A stretch of 64,000 nucleotides of DNA, taken from Motilimonas eburnea. Lineage in GTDB: Bacteria > Pseudomonadota > Gammaproteobacteria > Enterobacterales > CBDFNC01. The notes under the pieces were generated by a model. The model did not search any database and was not told the origin of the DNA. It saw only the letters and a program-made list of their open reading frames with translations. The position numbers were made by a program, and so were the translations under genes. Below, in pieces: positions 1 to 9,853 of this stretch (position 1 is the stretch's first letter; the number at the start of each line of letters is the position of its first letter). Location of the stretch: contig NZ_JAIMJB010000001.1 of NCBI RefSeq assembly GCF_021295345.1, forward strand, positions 62,001-126,000. Reading direction: 5' to 3'.

Positions 1-1098
1 ATCCGTGACGATGATATATTGGCGCGCCTTGGCGGGGATGAGTTTGTCTTGCTATTACCTGACCTTTCTGAAAATCCACCGCACGCAGAGCAGCAAGCCA
101 ATATTGTGGGTGAGCGCTTGATCCAAATCGTCTCCGCGCCTTATCACTATGGCGAGCAAACCCTTCATATTGGCGCCAGTGTCGGTATTACCCTGTTCCC
201 GGGCAAAAAACAAAGCGCGAGTGACTTACTAAAACAGGCCGACACAGCCATGTATCAAGCTAAGTCTGCCGGGCGTAAAACCTTGATGTTCTTTGATATT
301 GGCATGCAAAAGCAGGCCGATAAACGCTTGACCATACATAATGCGCTACGCTCAGCCATTGAAAAGAATGAGTTATTGTTACATTTTCAGCCGCAGCACA
401 TGGTTAGCACTGGGGAAATAGTTGGGGTCGAAGCACTGATCCGCTGGCAGCCTGAAGGAAAGATGATGGTGAGCCCCGTTGAGTTTATTCCTATTGCTGA
501 AGAAAGTGATTTAATCATCGAAATTGGGTACTGGGTCTTAGTAGAGTCTTGTAAACAATATATGCGTTGGGTTGAGCAAGACATCCATTTACCGCAAATT
601 GCGGTTAATGTCAGCGCGAAACAGTTCCACCACCCAGATTTTGTTGAGCAGGTGGAAGAGGCCCTTAGGTTATCGGGGATGGAGCCAAGCCATCTGAACT
701 TAGAAATCACCGAGTCAGTGGTGCTTGGGCATGCAGAAGAAACCATTCGCAAAATGACCTTATTAAAAGATAAAGGCATTAGCTTTTCGGTGGATGATTT
801 TGGGGCAGGGTATTCATCGCTGTCATACCTTAAGCGTTTACCTGCCGATGAACTCAAGATTGACCGTTCATTTATCCGCGATATCCCGCGTGATACACGG
901 GATATGGCGATAGTTGAAGCGGTGTTGGCGCTCGCCAAACACATGGGATTCAGTGTGACCGCAGAAGGCGCAGAAACGCGCCAGCAATTGGAATTTTTGC
1001 AAAAACAAGAATGTAATTTTTATCAAGGTTACTTGGCTAGCAAACCCATTACTGGCGATGCAATAGTTCGCTATGTCAAGCGCTTAAAAACCATCTAA
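1..1098 (+). CDS. GGDEF-EAL domain protein, 5' end outside window
   Basis: This is the C-terminal 365 residues of a cyclic-di-GMP signalling protein. The reading frame is open from base 1, so the true start and any N-terminal sensor lie upstream. The GGDEF signature is RLGGDEF at about residues 9-15 of the fragment, giving an apparently competent diguanylate cyclase site. The phosphodiesterase domain begins near residue 115 with VEALIRW at about 143-149. The expected metal and catalytic positions are visible: the Asn in VNVSAKQF, the Glu in EITES, the DDFGAG motif, the Lys in LKIDRSF, the Glu in AEGAE and QGY near the end. Both domains therefore look intact. Which activity dominates cannot be told from sequence. 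The protein ends soon after the EAL domain, as is usual. Confidence 0.93.
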   Translation: MRDDDILARLGGDEFVLLLPDLSENPPHAEQQANIVGERLIQIVSAPYHYGEQTLHIGASVGITLFPGKKQSASDLLKQADTAMYQAKSAGRKTLMFFDIGMQKQADKRLTIHNALRSAIEKNELLLHFQPQHMVSTGEIVGVEALIRWQPEGKMMVSPVEFIPIAEESDLIIEIGYWVLVESCKQYMRWVEQDIHLPQIAVNVSAKQFHHPDFVEQVEEALRLSGMEPSHLNLEITESVVLGHAEETIRKMTLLKDKGISFSVDDFGAGYSSLSYLKRLPADELKIDRSFIRDIPRDTRDMAIVEAVLALAKHMGFSVTAEGAETRQQLEFLQKQECNFYQGYLASKPITGDAIVRYVKRLKTI

Positions 1099-1103
1099 TC
1101 GAA

Positions 1104-1132
1104 ACAACAGTGACAGTTTATGTCGCTGTTGT
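1104..1132 (+). terminator. stem-loop after the GGDEF-EAL gene
   Basis: A 12-bp stem with one mismatch (1104-1115 pairing with 1121-1132) around a 5-base loop lies just after the stop codon. There is no clear U-tract, so this is only a possible terminator. Confidence 0.4.
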
Positions 1133-1231
1133 CACCGTTTGTCGCAACTTTTGTTTATCTTTATTTGATTTTGTCGGTTTTCTGATAAACTGGCGCCTCC
1201 AATCTTGATTGAGTGTGACAAGGACGGTTAT

Positions 1232-1636
1232 ATGCAGCTCAAATCGCTTTTATTGTTTGTTGGCTTGCTTAGTGCACCTGTATTTGCGGGTAAAATATAC
1301 ACTTGGACCGATGCGAATGGTACGGTGCACTACAGTGCTACCCCTAGAATTGATGCTAATGCTAAGCAGTTTGATGTCTCCACGACCAATGTGATTAAAG
1401 CCGATCCTATCGACATCAAAACCGCTGCTCACGCCTCCCCTGATACCGACTATTCAAGCCAAGATGCCGCCAATATGATGAGTAGTGACATGTGCCGAGG
1501 GGCTAAACGCAAACTCAAGTTTAGCTCGCAAATGATTACCAGTGGCAATTATGAGTGGAAGGGCAACAAATTCAATAAAGAGCATATAAAAGCGATGCAA
1601 AAAAACGCCAAGAAACAAGTTGAAGCATTTTGTTAG
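1232..1636 (+). CDS. DUF4124-domain exported protein
   Basis: A small exported protein of 134 residues. The start is taken at 1232 because AAGGACGG lies about six bases upstream and the protein then begins with a clean signal peptide (MQLKSLLLFVGLLSAPVFA, cleavage about residue 19). Right after the signal is GKIYTWTDANGTVHYSATP, the hallmark of DUF4124, a short beta module found in many gammaproteobacterial periplasmic proteins. The rest is polar, with cysteines near residue 88 and at the C-terminus that might pair. It is probably transcribed alone. The function of the family is not established, and I can say no more than a periplasmic location. Confidence 0.85.
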   Translation: MQLKSLLLFVGLLSAPVFAGKIYTWTDANGTVHYSATPRIDANAKQFDVSTTNVIKADPIDIKTAAHASPDTDYSSQDAANMMSSDMCRGAKRKLKFSSQMITSGNYEWKGNKFNKEHIKAMQKNAKKQVEAFC

Positions 1637-1753
1637 GATAAAGTTTACTAAGTTCAATGGCGATAACCATGGATTTTGTATCTTATGGGGCGGTGACAAC
1701 CCGCGCTTTGGTTAAAGGGGTGATCATTCTTCACAGATTGGCTCTTGTTGAAT

Positions 1754-1780
1754 TTGACAATAACCGCTAACCTCTATGCT
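1754..1780 (+). promoter_or_regulatory. candidate sigma-70 promoter for yejABEF
   Basis: A perfect TTGACA hexamer (1754-1759) is followed by TATGCT (1775-1780). The spacer is 15 bp, shorter than the optimal 17, so this is tentative. It lies about 50 bp before the yejA start. Confidence 0.35.
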
Positions 1781-1827
1781 ACGTTTTGTTTTTCAATATG
1801 TTAAGCATGGTTTGAGGTTGTGAGTTG

Positions 1828-3648
1828 ATGAGAAAATTAGCTTGTCTTTGGTGCTTTATCTGGGTTAACTTTCTTTTTGTAGTCACTTCATTGGCAAACC
1901 CGCTGCCAGAACAGGCTAAGCATGCGATTGCCATGCATGGTGACGTGAAATATCCCGCCGGTTTTAAACATTTCGATTACGTCAACCCTAAGGCGCCAAA
2001 AGGGGGCGTTTTTAAGCGTGCTGGCCGAGGCACCTTTGATTCGTTCAACCCGTTCATCGTCAAAGGCACGCCAGCTGATGGGGTGAGCCTGATTTATGAC
2101 ACCCTAATGCAGCCGTCGGCTGATGAGGCGTTCACTAAGTATGGCCTTATTGCTAATGGCATTGCAGTGGCGCCAGATTATAGCTCAGTGACGTTTTGGC
2201 TTAATCCAAAAGCACGTTTTCATGATGGTCACCCCATTACCAGTGAAGACGTGGTGTTTAGTTTTAATACCTTCATTGAGCAAGGGGCGCCTCATTACAA
2301 ATCCTATTATGCGGGGGTGGATGGGGTCATCGCCTTAGATCCACATCAAGTTCGTTTTGATCTCAAACCCGGTGACAACCGTGAATTACCGCTCATTTTG
2401 GGTCAACTGGTGATTTTGCCTAAGCATTATTGGCAGCAACACGATTTCTCAAAATCCAGCTTGCAGATCCCTCTCGGCTCGGGACCCTATAGAATTGATT
2501 CCTTTGATGCGGGAAGAAAAGTGGTTTATCGCCGTGTGGAAGACTATTGGGCGAAGGATCTCAATGTGAATCTAGGTCGTCATAACTTTGAGCAACTGAG
2601 CTTTGATTATTTCCGTGATACCACGGTAGCCTTTCAGGCATTTAAGGCGGGGGTGTTTGATTTTCATCAAGAGTATTCCGCTAAGAATTGGGCAACGGGA
2701 TACACAGGCAAGGTATTTGAACAAGGCCAAATTATCAAAGAACAACTCAAGGATGCGAACCCGCAAGGGATGCAGGGGTTCTTTTTTAACTTACGTCGTG
2801 ACAAGTTCAAATCTCGACAGGTGCGCGAAGCCATTGGGCTGATGTTTGATTTTGAATGGTTAAATCGACAGTTTTTTTATCAAGCTTATACCCGAGGTGA
2901 TAGTTTTTTTGCTAATTCTGAACTGGCTGCGAAGGGCTATCCAAGTGAAGGGGAGCGAGGGATCTTGACTCCCTATCGAGATGAACTGCCTGCTGACGTC
3001 TTTGCTCCGGCCTACCGTCCAAGCAAAACCGCTGGAGATGGTAATATTCGAACGCAAATGCGCCAAGCTGTTGCGCTGTTAACCGAGGCGGGTTATGAGC
3101 TCAAGGGGGGGCGCTTACTCGATGCGAAAGGAGAGCAGTTATCCTTTGAGTTTTTAGTCTATGACAAAGGGTTTGAACGGATTATTCAGCCATTTCGACG
3201 AAATTTAAGTCGCATCGGCATTGCTACCGAGATCCGCTTGGTGGATATTTCACAGTACATCAATCGTCTCAATAGTTTTGATTTTGATATCACAACCTTA
3301 CGTCAGGGGCAGTCCAGCTCGCCGGGTAATGAGCAGCCTTTATATTGGAGTTGTGAGGCGGCCAATACGCCAGGGTCTCGAAATTATGCGGGGTTATGTC
3401 ACCCGGTGGTCGATCAATTAGTTGAAGGACTCATTGCAGCGCAAAATCGTGCCGATTTAGTATTACACACTCAAGCCCTCGATAGGGTATTGCGCCAATT
3501 GCACTTTGTGGTGCCACAGTGGTACAGCCCTTATCACCGTATTGCTTATTGGGATAGATTTTCACGCCCCCATACTCAGCCGCTTTATGATATTGGGTTA
3601 GATACTTGGTGGTATAAGGGAGCGAAACAGGAGGTGAAGGTTGAGTAA
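1828..3648 (+). CDS. yejA: YejA-type periplasmic peptide-binding protein
   Basis: Solute-binding protein of ABC family 5 (606 residues), which captures peptides in the periplasm for the YejBEF importer. A TTG directly precedes the ATG at 1828; the ATG is preferred. The N-terminus is a signal peptide of about 25 residues ending at SLANP. Family features seen early in the mature protein are AMHGDVKYPAGFKHFDYVNP and the APKGG segment, and FNPFIVKG is the usual start of the binding lobe. The length matches E. coli YejA, about 600 residues. It heads a four-gene operon: yejB starts 44 bp downstream, and yejE and yejF follow with overlaps. In enterobacteria this system takes up peptides, including microcin C; substrate specificity here is inferred from the family only. 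Confidence 0.93.
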   Translation: MRKLACLWCFIWVNFLFVVTSLANPLPEQAKHAIAMHGDVKYPAGFKHFDYVNPKAPKGGVFKRAGRGTFDSFNPFIVKGTPADGVSLIYDTLMQPSADEAFTKYGLIANGIAVAPDYSSVTFWLNPKARFHDGHPITSEDVVFSFNTFIEQGAPHYKSYYAGVDGVIALDPHQVRFDLKPGDNRELPLILGQLVILPKHYWQQHDFSKSSLQIPLGSGPYRIDSFDAGRKVVYRRVEDYWAKDLNVNLGRHNFEQLSFDYFRDTTVAFQAFKAGVFDFHQEYSAKNWATGYTGKVFEQGQIIKEQLKDANPQGMQGFFFNLRRDKFKSRQVREAIGLMFDFEWLNRQFFYQAYTRGDSFFANSELAAKGYPSEGERGILTPYRDELPADVFAPAYRPSKTAGDGNIRTQMRQAVALLTEAGYELKGGRLLDAKGEQLSFEFLVYDKGFERIIQPFRRNLSRIGIATEIRLVDISQYINRLNSFDFDITTLRQGQSSSPGNEQPLYWSCEAANTPGSRNYAGLCHPVVDQLVEGLIAAQNRADLVLHTQALDRVLRQLHFVVPQWYSPYHRIAYWDRFSRPHTQPLYDIGLDTWWYKGAKQEVKVE

Positions 3649-3692
3649 TCACTTAACGGAAATAGACATCGCCCTGAGCGTGGGAGAAAGAG

Positions 3693-4775
3693 ATGCATAG
3701 TTATATTTTTCGTCGATTACTGCTTATGATCCCGACCTTGATTGGCATTATGACTATCAACTTTTTCTTAGTTCAGGTGGCACCGGGCGGGCCCGTTGAG
3801 CAAGCGATAGCTAAAGTGCAAGGCTTGTCTGGTGATGCGACTAATCGTATGGGAACCGGAGATGGCAGTGAACTGGTTAGCCATTCATCGCAAAGCCAAT
3901 ATCGCGGTGCGCAGGGGATTGATCCTGAGTTTATTGCTCAACTGGAGCGTCAATATGGGTTTGATAAACCGATAATCGAGCGCTACTTCTTGATGCTTTG
4001 GAATTATGCACGATTTGACTTTGGAGACAGTTTTTACCGCGATATCAAGGTCACGGATTTGCTGCTGGAAAAAATGCCCGTGTCCATTTCCTTAGGGCTT
4101 TGGACCACCTTGTTGGTGTATTTGATTTCTATCCCCCTAGGGATCAAAAAGGCCTCCCGCCATAATTCGGGGTTTGATGTTTGGACAAGCACTGTAGTGA
4201 TCATAGGCTACGCGATTCCGGCCTTTTTATTTGCCATTATGTTAATTGTGGTGTTTGCAGGAGGCACTTATTTTAGTTGGTTTCCACTGCGAGGCTTAAC
4301 GTCAGATAATTTTGCTGAGCTGAGTCTGATGGGCAAAATTGCTGATTACTTTTGGCATCTTGCCTTGCCCGTTACCGCCTCGGTGATTGGCAGTTTTGCT
4401 GCTTTAACCATGTTGACGAAGAACGCTTTCTTAGACGAGATAGCCAAACAGTATGTGGTCACGGCGAAGGCGAAAGGTTGCAGTGAAAAACGCGTGCTAT
4501 ATGGCCATATTTTTCGTAATGCGATGTTGTTGGTGTTGGCGGGGATGCCAGCTGCATTGATCGGTATTTTTTTAACGGGCTCGATGCTGATTGAGGTGAT
4601 TTTTTCCCTTGATGGCTTAGGTCTGCTTGGTTTTGAGTCGGTGGTGAACCGAGATTATCCGGTGATCTTTGGCTCCTTGTATCTGTTTACCTTAGTCGGG
4701 CTGATCTTGAAGCTTGTCACCGACATCTCCTACACCTTGATTGATCCACGAATTAACTTTGCGGGGCGTAGTTAA
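3693..4775 (+). CDS. yejB: peptide ABC transporter permease YejB
   Basis: Inner-membrane permease subunit of the Yej importer (360 residues). It has the standard N-terminus of oligopeptide permease B subunits ([21 protein letters not shown]), a periplasmic insert of about 100 residues, then five further membrane spans. The cytoplasmic coupling loop (EAA-like) is visible as [19 protein letters not shown] at about residues 257-275 and contacts YejF. GGGAGAAAG lies just before the ATG. The stop codon overlaps the ATG of yejE by one base (TAATG), which implies translational coupling. Confidence 0.95.
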   Translation: MHSYIFRRLLLMIPTLIGIMTINFFLVQVAPGGPVEQAIAKVQGLSGDATNRMGTGDGSELVSHSSQSQYRGAQGIDPEFIAQLERQYGFDKPIIERYFLMLWNYARFDFGDSFYRDIKVTDLLLEKMPVSISLGLWTTLLVYLISIPLGIKKASRHNSGFDVWTSTVVIIGYAIPAFLFAIMLIVVFAGGTYFSWFPLRGLTSDNFAELSLMGKIADYFWHLALPVTASVIGSFAALTMLTKNAFLDEIAKQYVVTAKAKGCSEKRVLYGHIFRNAMLLVLAGMPAALIGIFLTGSMLIEVIFSLDGLGLLGFESVVNRDYPVIFGSLYLFTLVGLILKLVTDISYTLIDPRINFAGRS

Positions 4776-5815
4776 TGCAAGCTTGGCAGACTTTTAAAAC
4801 CAATCCGATTAATCAGCGCCGCTGGCAGCAATTTCGCGCTAACAAGCGAGGCTATTATTCCCTTTGGCTGTTTGTGGTGTTGTTTGTGATCAGCTTGTTT
4901 GCCGAGCTAATTGCTAATGACAAGCCCATTTTGGTGTCGTATCAGCAAAGCTGGTATATGCCTATATTCAGTGCTCATCCAGAAACCACTTTTGGGGGGG
5001 ACTTTGATACTTGGACTGACTTTAGCGATCCTTATATTCAAGACCAGATAAACCGACAGGGCTGGATGATATGGCCACTGATCCCATTCTCATATGATTC
5101 CATCAATTATGCCCTGACAGAGCCTGCCCCTTCAGCCCCTAATCAGGTGAACTGGCTTGGCACTGACGACCAAGGGCGAGATGTGTTAGCGAGACTGATT
5201 TATGGTTTTCGGATATCGGTGTTGTTTGCCTTAGTGCTCACTTTATCCAGCTCGGTCATCGGCATCACCGCAGGCGCTATTCAGGGCTATTACGGTGGCT
5301 GGATCGACTTGCTTGGCCAACGTTTGATTGAGATTTGGGAAGGTTTACCCATGTTGTTTATGCTGATCATTTTGGCCAGTGTGGTACAACCTAACTTTTG
5401 GTGGTTGCTGGGGTTAATGTTGCTATTTAGTTGGTCTAGCTTGGTCGGTGTGGTACGCGCCGAGTTTTTACGTGGCCGCAACCTTGAATATGTTAAAGCG
5501 GCGAAAGCCTTAGGGGTCAGTGATAAGGCGATCATGGCTAAACACATTTTGCCCAATGCCATGATTGCGACCATGACCTTTTTACCTTATATCTTTACCG
5601 GGGCGCTGACGACGTTAACGGCGCTTGACTTTCTTGGTTTTGGTTTGCCGCCAGGGTCGGCATCCTTAGGTGAGATGGTGGCCCAAGGTAAGGCTAATTT
5701 GCAGGCCCCCTGGCTAGGTTTAACGGCCTTTTTCTCGTTGTCGGTCATTTTGGTGTTATTGGTGTTTATTGGCGAGGCGGCTCGTGATGCATTCGATCCA
5801 AGGAGAGCCCAATGA
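4775..5815 (+). CDS. yejE: peptide ABC transporter permease YejE
   Basis: Second permease subunit of the Yej importer (346 residues). An N-terminal cytoplasmic stretch (RRWQQFRANKRGYYSLWLF) leads into the first membrane span, followed by a periplasmic loop containing the typical NWLGTDDQGRDVLARLIYGF segment and five more spans. The EAA-type coupling loop reads VKAAKALGVSDKAIMAKHI near residues 236-254. It overlaps yejB by one base at its start. Its stop overlaps the yejF ATG (ATGA), so the three genes are translationally coupled. Confidence 0.95.
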   Translation: MQAWQTFKTNPINQRRWQQFRANKRGYYSLWLFVVLFVISLFAELIANDKPILVSYQQSWYMPIFSAHPETTFGGDFDTWTDFSDPYIQDQINRQGWMIWPLIPFSYDSINYALTEPAPSAPNQVNWLGTDDQGRDVLARLIYGFRISVLFALVLTLSSSVIGITAGAIQGYYGGWIDLLGQRLIEIWEGLPMLFMLIILASVVQPNFWWLLGLMLLFSWSSLVGVVRAEFLRGRNLEYVKAAKALGVSDKAIMAKHILPNAMIATMTFLPYIFTGALTTLTALDFLGFGLPPGSASLGEMVAQGKANLQAPWLGLTAFFSLSVILVLLVFIGEAARDAFDPRRAQ

Positions 5816-7398
5816 ATATGAATCAAGCTACGACGTTATTGTCGGTATCGGATTTACGAGTCAACTTTGCAGATCGATGTATCGTGGATCAGGTGAGCTT
5901 TAGCTTAACTAAAGGGGAAACGCTCGCCTTGGTGGGGGAGAGCGGCAGTGGTAAGTCGCTTACCGCTTTATCGCTATTAAGGCTATTACCAAATGGCGCC
6001 AAGGCAACGGGTCAAGTGGTACTTAATGGCCAATCAATTTTGCCACTCGATGATACCCAGATGCAGCAGATCCGCGGTGAGCGCATCAGTATGATCTTTC
6101 AAGAGCCAATGACATCGTTAAATCCGTTGCATACGATAGGTCAGCAAATTGCAGAAGTGTTGTGGTTACATCAAGGTCTTAATTATCAACAGGCGATGGC
6201 TCGCATGCTCGAGTTGCTTGATTTAGTGGGTATCGATGAGCCAAAGCGACGCTTAAAGCATTACCCTCATCAGCTATCAGGTGGCCAACGTCAAAGGGTG
6301 ATGATCGCCATGGCTCTGGCCAATGAGCCTGATTTGTTAATTGCCGATGAGCCAACCACCGCGCTAGATGTCACGATTCAAAAACAAATTTTGGAGTTAC
6401 TGAAAGGCCTACAACATAAATTGGGAATGGCCATTTTACTGATTACTCATGATCTGAACATAGTGCGCCACTACGCCGATAACGTGCTCGTGATGCAACA
6501 AGGAAAGTTAGTTGAGCAAGGGCTAACTCAAGCATTATTTGCCTCGCCCCAGCATGGCTACACTCAGGCTCTATTAGCAGCTAATCCAAGCGGCGAGATG
6601 GTGCCTCTGGTTGATCCTAAGCCATTATTAACGGCCAGCAATATTCGGGTATGGTTTGCCAATAAAGGCGGTTTGTTAGGGCGAACACTGTCTTATTTTA
6701 AGGCGGTAGATGGCATTGATTTGCAAGTAAATCAAGGTGAAACCTTAGGTATAGTGGGTGAAAGCGGCTCAGGGAAAAGTACGCTAGCTCAAGCCATTTT
6801 AGGTCTGAACGCCAGCCAAGGTAGGGTCGATTTTCTTGGCGAAGAGATCAGTGATAAAACATCCGCTCAGCTCGCGCCGCTGCGTAAACAATTACAAATC
6901 GTGTTTCAAGATCCGTTTGGTAGCTTAAGTCCGAGAATGTCGGTGCAACAGATCATTAGTGAAGGTTTGCTCGTGCATGAGCAGTTGTCCCCAGAGCAAG
7001 TTCAAGCCAAAGTGAGCGAGGTACTAACTGAAGTGGGCTTGGATGAATCGGCAGCCAACCGATACCCCCATGAATTTTCAGGCGGGCAACGCCAACGTAT
7101 CGCTATTGCGCGCGCCTTAATTTTACAGCCAAGGTTAATCGTGTTGGATGAGCCGACTTCGGCGCTCGACCGTAGTGTGCAAAAGCAAATTATTGAGCTG
7201 CTAAAAGCCTTGCAAAAGAAATATGGCTTAAGCTATGTGTTTATTAGCCATGACTTGGCTGTGATAAGGGCGATGTGTCACCGAGTGATGGTGATGAAAG
7301 GAGGTAAATTAATTGAGCAGTCTGAGGTAAATTCATTATTTAACCGGCCGAAATCTGACTATACTCGGCAGTTGTTATCGGCCGCCTTTATAAGTTAA
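5812..7398 (+). CDS. yejF: peptide ABC transporter ATPase YejF, duplicated ATP-binding domains
   Basis: Energising subunit of the Yej importer (528 residues), with two fused ABC ATPase domains as in E. coli YejF. Each half has a Walker A (GESGSGKS, near residues 43 and 318), a signature (LSGGQRQR and FSGGQRQR) and a Walker B (IADEPTTALD and VLDEPTSALD), each followed by a switch His (ITHDL, ISHDL). A DppD/OppD-type C-terminal extension (HGYTQALLAA) follows the first domain. All catalytic motifs are intact. AGGAGAG precedes the ATG, which overlaps the yejE stop. slt follows after only 15 bp, so it may be read in the same transcript. Confidence 0.95.
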   Translation: MNMNQATTLLSVSDLRVNFADRCIVDQVSFSLTKGETLALVGESGSGKSLTALSLLRLLPNGAKATGQVVLNGQSILPLDDTQMQQIRGERISMIFQEPMTSLNPLHTIGQQIAEVLWLHQGLNYQQAMARMLELLDLVGIDEPKRRLKHYPHQLSGGQRQRVMIAMALANEPDLLIADEPTTALDVTIQKQILELLKGLQHKLGMAILLITHDLNIVRHYADNVLVMQQGKLVEQGLTQALFASPQHGYTQALLAANPSGEMVPLVDPKPLLTASNIRVWFANKGGLLGRTLSYFKAVDGIDLQVNQGETLGIVGESGSGKSTLAQAILGLNASQGRVDFLGEEISDKTSAQLAPLRKQLQIVFQDPFGSLSPRMSVQQIISEGLLVHEQLSPEQVQAKVSEVLTEVGLDESAANRYPHEFSGGQRQRIAIARALILQPRLIVLDEPTSALDRSVQKQIIELLKALQKKYGLSYVFISHDLAVIRAMCHRVMVMKGGKLIEQSEVNSLFNRPKSDYTRQLLSAAFIS

Positions 7399-7413
7399 CA
7401 ATAGGAGTCACCT

Positions 7414-9318
7414 TTGCGTATATCCATTTTCTGTGTGCTTTTCATTTTCTCCTTTGCCAGTGTGGCAAGTTCTTTATCACAACAACGTCAACTGTATTCA
7501 AAAGCCCTCGCTGCGCAAAAAGATAAAAATTGGACCCAAGCTGAGCTGCTTAGAAAAGAACTTGGCAGTGAGTACCCTCTGGCTGTGTTCCTTGAGTATA
7601 ATGCCCTAAAGCAGCAATTAGCCTTTTTACCGTTAGAAAAACTCCAAACTTTTGTAGCACAGAACCAAGATTCGTATTTAGCCAATACCTTAGAGCGTCA
7701 GTACCTATCTAAGTTGGCACAGCAACAGAAATGGCGAAGCTTTTTGGCCATTCAACCCAGTGAGCCCAGAAGCTTACATCTTCGTTGCCACTACTATAAT
7801 GCCCAACTCCAAGTGGGGCAGCGTGAATTAGCATGGCAAGGTGCGCAGCAGCTTTGGCTAAATGGCCGTTCATTACCCAATGCTTGTGACCCGTTGTTTG
7901 CAGGCTGGAAGCAAGCAGGAAAACTCAGCCAAGCATTGATTTTTGAACGCATGTTACTTGCTTTTGATGCCAAGCAACCCAAATTAATGGCCTATTTGCA
8001 AAAGAGTCTACAAGGCAACTATGTCAGTGAGGGTGAGCAGTTAATCGCGACTTATCATAAGCCAGAGGGATTGCTTGATTATCAGCAATATACCACAGGC
8101 AGTGTCTACCAGAGTGAAGTGATCGCGCTGGGGTTGCTTAAGCTGATCCCTAAATCGCCAACCAATGCGTTAAAAGCCTATCAGGCTTATTTATCCAAGG
8201 TTGAATTTAATGAAGCGCAACAACGTAAAGTTGAATTAAAACTCATCCAATATGTGATGTATCGTCGTTTAGATGGCAAGCTAAAGTGGGCTGATAAGCA
8301 GCTCGCTCAATGGCGTGACGCCGATGTCATCGAGCAGCGGATCCGCTATGCATTGGCTAAAGAGCAGTGGCAGACGGCCCTAAAATGGGTCGATACCTTG
8401 CCAGAGCAAGCAAAACAACATGAACGTTGGAAGTACTGGCAAGCACGTTTAAATCAGAAAGCTGGCCGAGACAAAGCCGCTAATGTCTACTTTGCTGAAG
8501 TCGCTAAAGAGCGTAGCTTTTATGGTTTTATGTCAGCACAACGTTTAGGGGTGCCTTACAGCCTAAATATTCAAAAGGTGACTTTAGATACAACCGTGAT
8601 CAGCGAACAAATGCCGGCCTTAGCCCGTATTAATGAACTTTTATATCATGGCGCGGATAACTTTGCGCGTACCGAATGGGGTCACTTGATCAGTCGCCAT
8701 CCAAAGCCCATCGTGGATCAGTTAGGTCAATATGCCCTTGAGCAAGGCTGGCTTCATTTTGCGATCTTAGCCAGCATTGAAACCAAGAGCTGGGACTTGG
8801 TTGAGCAGCGTTTTCCTCAAGTTGCATCGGCCACATTTAATAAATATGCTAAGGAGCGGAACCTAGATAGCAGTTATTTATTTGCGTTAGCCCGACAAGA
8901 AAGTGCGTTTCATACCCAAGCTCAATCACCTGTGGGAGCTCGCGGTTTGATGCAACTAATGCCAGCTACGGCTAAATATACCGCTAAAAAGATTGGCGTC
9001 CCTTACAATGGCGTGGCTAGCTTGTATGATCCTGAGGTGAATGTGCGTCTCGGTAGCGCATACATTAAAGGGTTATTAGATGACTATAACGGTAACCGCA
9101 TTCTTGCCAGTGCAGCTTATAATGCCGGACCAAACAGGGTTAAACGTTGGCGTAACAATAGCCCAGGATTAGCGGCAGATGTTTGGGTTGAAGTGATCCC
9201 GTTTCGTGAAACTCGCGGTTATGTGCAAAGTGTGTTGGCCTACAATGTGGTTTACCAACACCAGCAAAACAAGCCATTGCAGATGCTGACTAAACAAGAG
9301 TGGAATACGCAGCTGTAA
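7414..9318 (+). CDS. slt: soluble lytic murein transglycosylase
   Basis: Periplasmic enzyme (634 residues) that cleaves the MurNAc-GlcNAc bond of peptidoglycan with formation of 1,6-anhydro ends. The start is a TTG at 7414 with AGGAG seven bases upstream; no ATG gives a complete signal peptide (MRISIFCVLFIFSFASVASS). Residues from about 20 to 440 are the helical U and L domains. The catalytic domain follows, with the Glu in ARQESAFHTQAQSPVGARG near residue 495, then GLMQLMPATA and AYNAGPNRV, all hallmarks of SLT family 1. Length fits E. coli Slt70. Its products are the substrates imported by AmpG, also in this window. It is probably the last gene of the yej transcript, which ends at the stem at 9404. 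Confidence 0.93.
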   Translation: MRISIFCVLFIFSFASVASSLSQQRQLYSKALAAQKDKNWTQAELLRKELGSEYPLAVFLEYNALKQQLAFLPLEKLQTFVAQNQDSYLANTLERQYLSKLAQQQKWRSFLAIQPSEPRSLHLRCHYYNAQLQVGQRELAWQGAQQLWLNGRSLPNACDPLFAGWKQAGKLSQALIFERMLLAFDAKQPKLMAYLQKSLQGNYVSEGEQLIATYHKPEGLLDYQQYTTGSVYQSEVIALGLLKLIPKSPTNALKAYQAYLSKVEFNEAQQRKVELKLIQYVMYRRLDGKLKWADKQLAQWRDADVIEQRIRYALAKEQWQTALKWVDTLPEQAKQHERWKYWQARLNQKAGRDKAANVYFAEVAKERSFYGFMSAQRLGVPYSLNIQKVTLDTTVISEQMPALARINELLYHGADNFARTEWGHLISRHPKPIVDQLGQYALEQGWLHFAILASIETKSWDLVEQRFPQVASATFNKYAKERNLDSSYLFALARQESAFHTQAQSPVGARGLMQLMPATAKYTAKKIGVPYNGVASLYDPEVNVRLGSAYIKGLLDDYNGNRILASAAYNAGPNRVKRWRNNSPGLAADVWVEVIPFRETRGYVQSVLAYNVVYQHQQNKPLQMLTKQEWNTQL

Positions 9319-9403
9319 GTGGGATAGAACAAACAGCTTAGTGGGAGCTGCAGTCATGCAGCGATTAATTTAGGTTTTGCTTAACCGAAGTTTAAGTTCA
9401 ATA

Positions 9404-9437
9404 AACAACAAAGGCGCCAATTGGCGCCTTTGTTGTT
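9404..9437. terminator. long perfect inverted repeat between slt and the pilin gene
   Basis: A perfect 17-bp inverted repeat with no spacer (9404-9420 against 9421-9437), centred on GGCGCCAATTGGCGCC. It sits between the convergent slt and pilE-like genes and probably serves both strands. The U-tracts are interrupted (TTTGTTGTT). Confidence 0.75.
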
Positions 9438-9451
9438 GCTGAGGTAAACGA

Positions 9452-9853
9452 TTACCAACAATCTCCAGGCGCTTTGGTATCAGCTTGATCTAATGTCAGT
9501 GGTGTACAAAGCGTTGAGCCTGCTTTATCGCTCGCTTGGGTTGTTCCTGTTTTAGCACTTGCTTTCAAGGTGTAGTTATTTGCATCATTTGATTCAACCG
9601 TGAAATCATAGTACGAGTTACTCGCATCCAACCCCAAAGAAGCGAAATCAGCAGCATAGGTGGAGTTGGTAATACGCCAAGATTCTTGTTCTAACGCCGC
9701 TTTCATTAAATGGGCTTGAGCATCAGCACGACGCGTCTTTTTCACATGATCTTGGTAGGAGGGGTAGCCAATACCCGCTAGGATAGCAATGATAGCAATT
9801 GCTATTAACACTTCTATTAATGTGAAACCTGCCGCTTTATATATTTTTGTCAT
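9452..9853 (-). CDS. type IV pilin, PilE-like
   Basis: Pilin of 133 residues. After a short positively charged leader comes the prepilin cleavage and methylation site GFTLIEVLIAIAIIAILAGIGYPSYQDHV, with Glu at mature position 5. The N-terminal helix is followed by a globular domain with two cysteines near the C-terminus (STLC and DCW) that would form the usual D-loop disulfide. It resembles PilE-class minor pilins of Pseudomonas and Shewanella, although PilA-type major pilins cannot be excluded. In Pseudomonas pilE closes the fimU-pilV-pilW-pilX-pilY1-pilE operon. Here it is divergent from the other pilin genes, across a 234-bp gap. Confidence 0.88.
   Translation of the reverse strand: MTKIYKAAGFTLIEVLIAIAIIAILAGIGYPSYQDHVKKTRRADAQAHLMKAALEQESWRITNSTYAADFASLGLDASNSYYDFTVESNDANNYTLKASAKTGTTQASDKAGSTLCTPLTLDQADTKAPGDCW

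Noticed and set aside
1-18. A TTG at position 19 as the start of the first gene
   Set aside because: The frame is open to base 1 and position 19 lies inside the GGDEF domain, so the gene is simply cut by the window.
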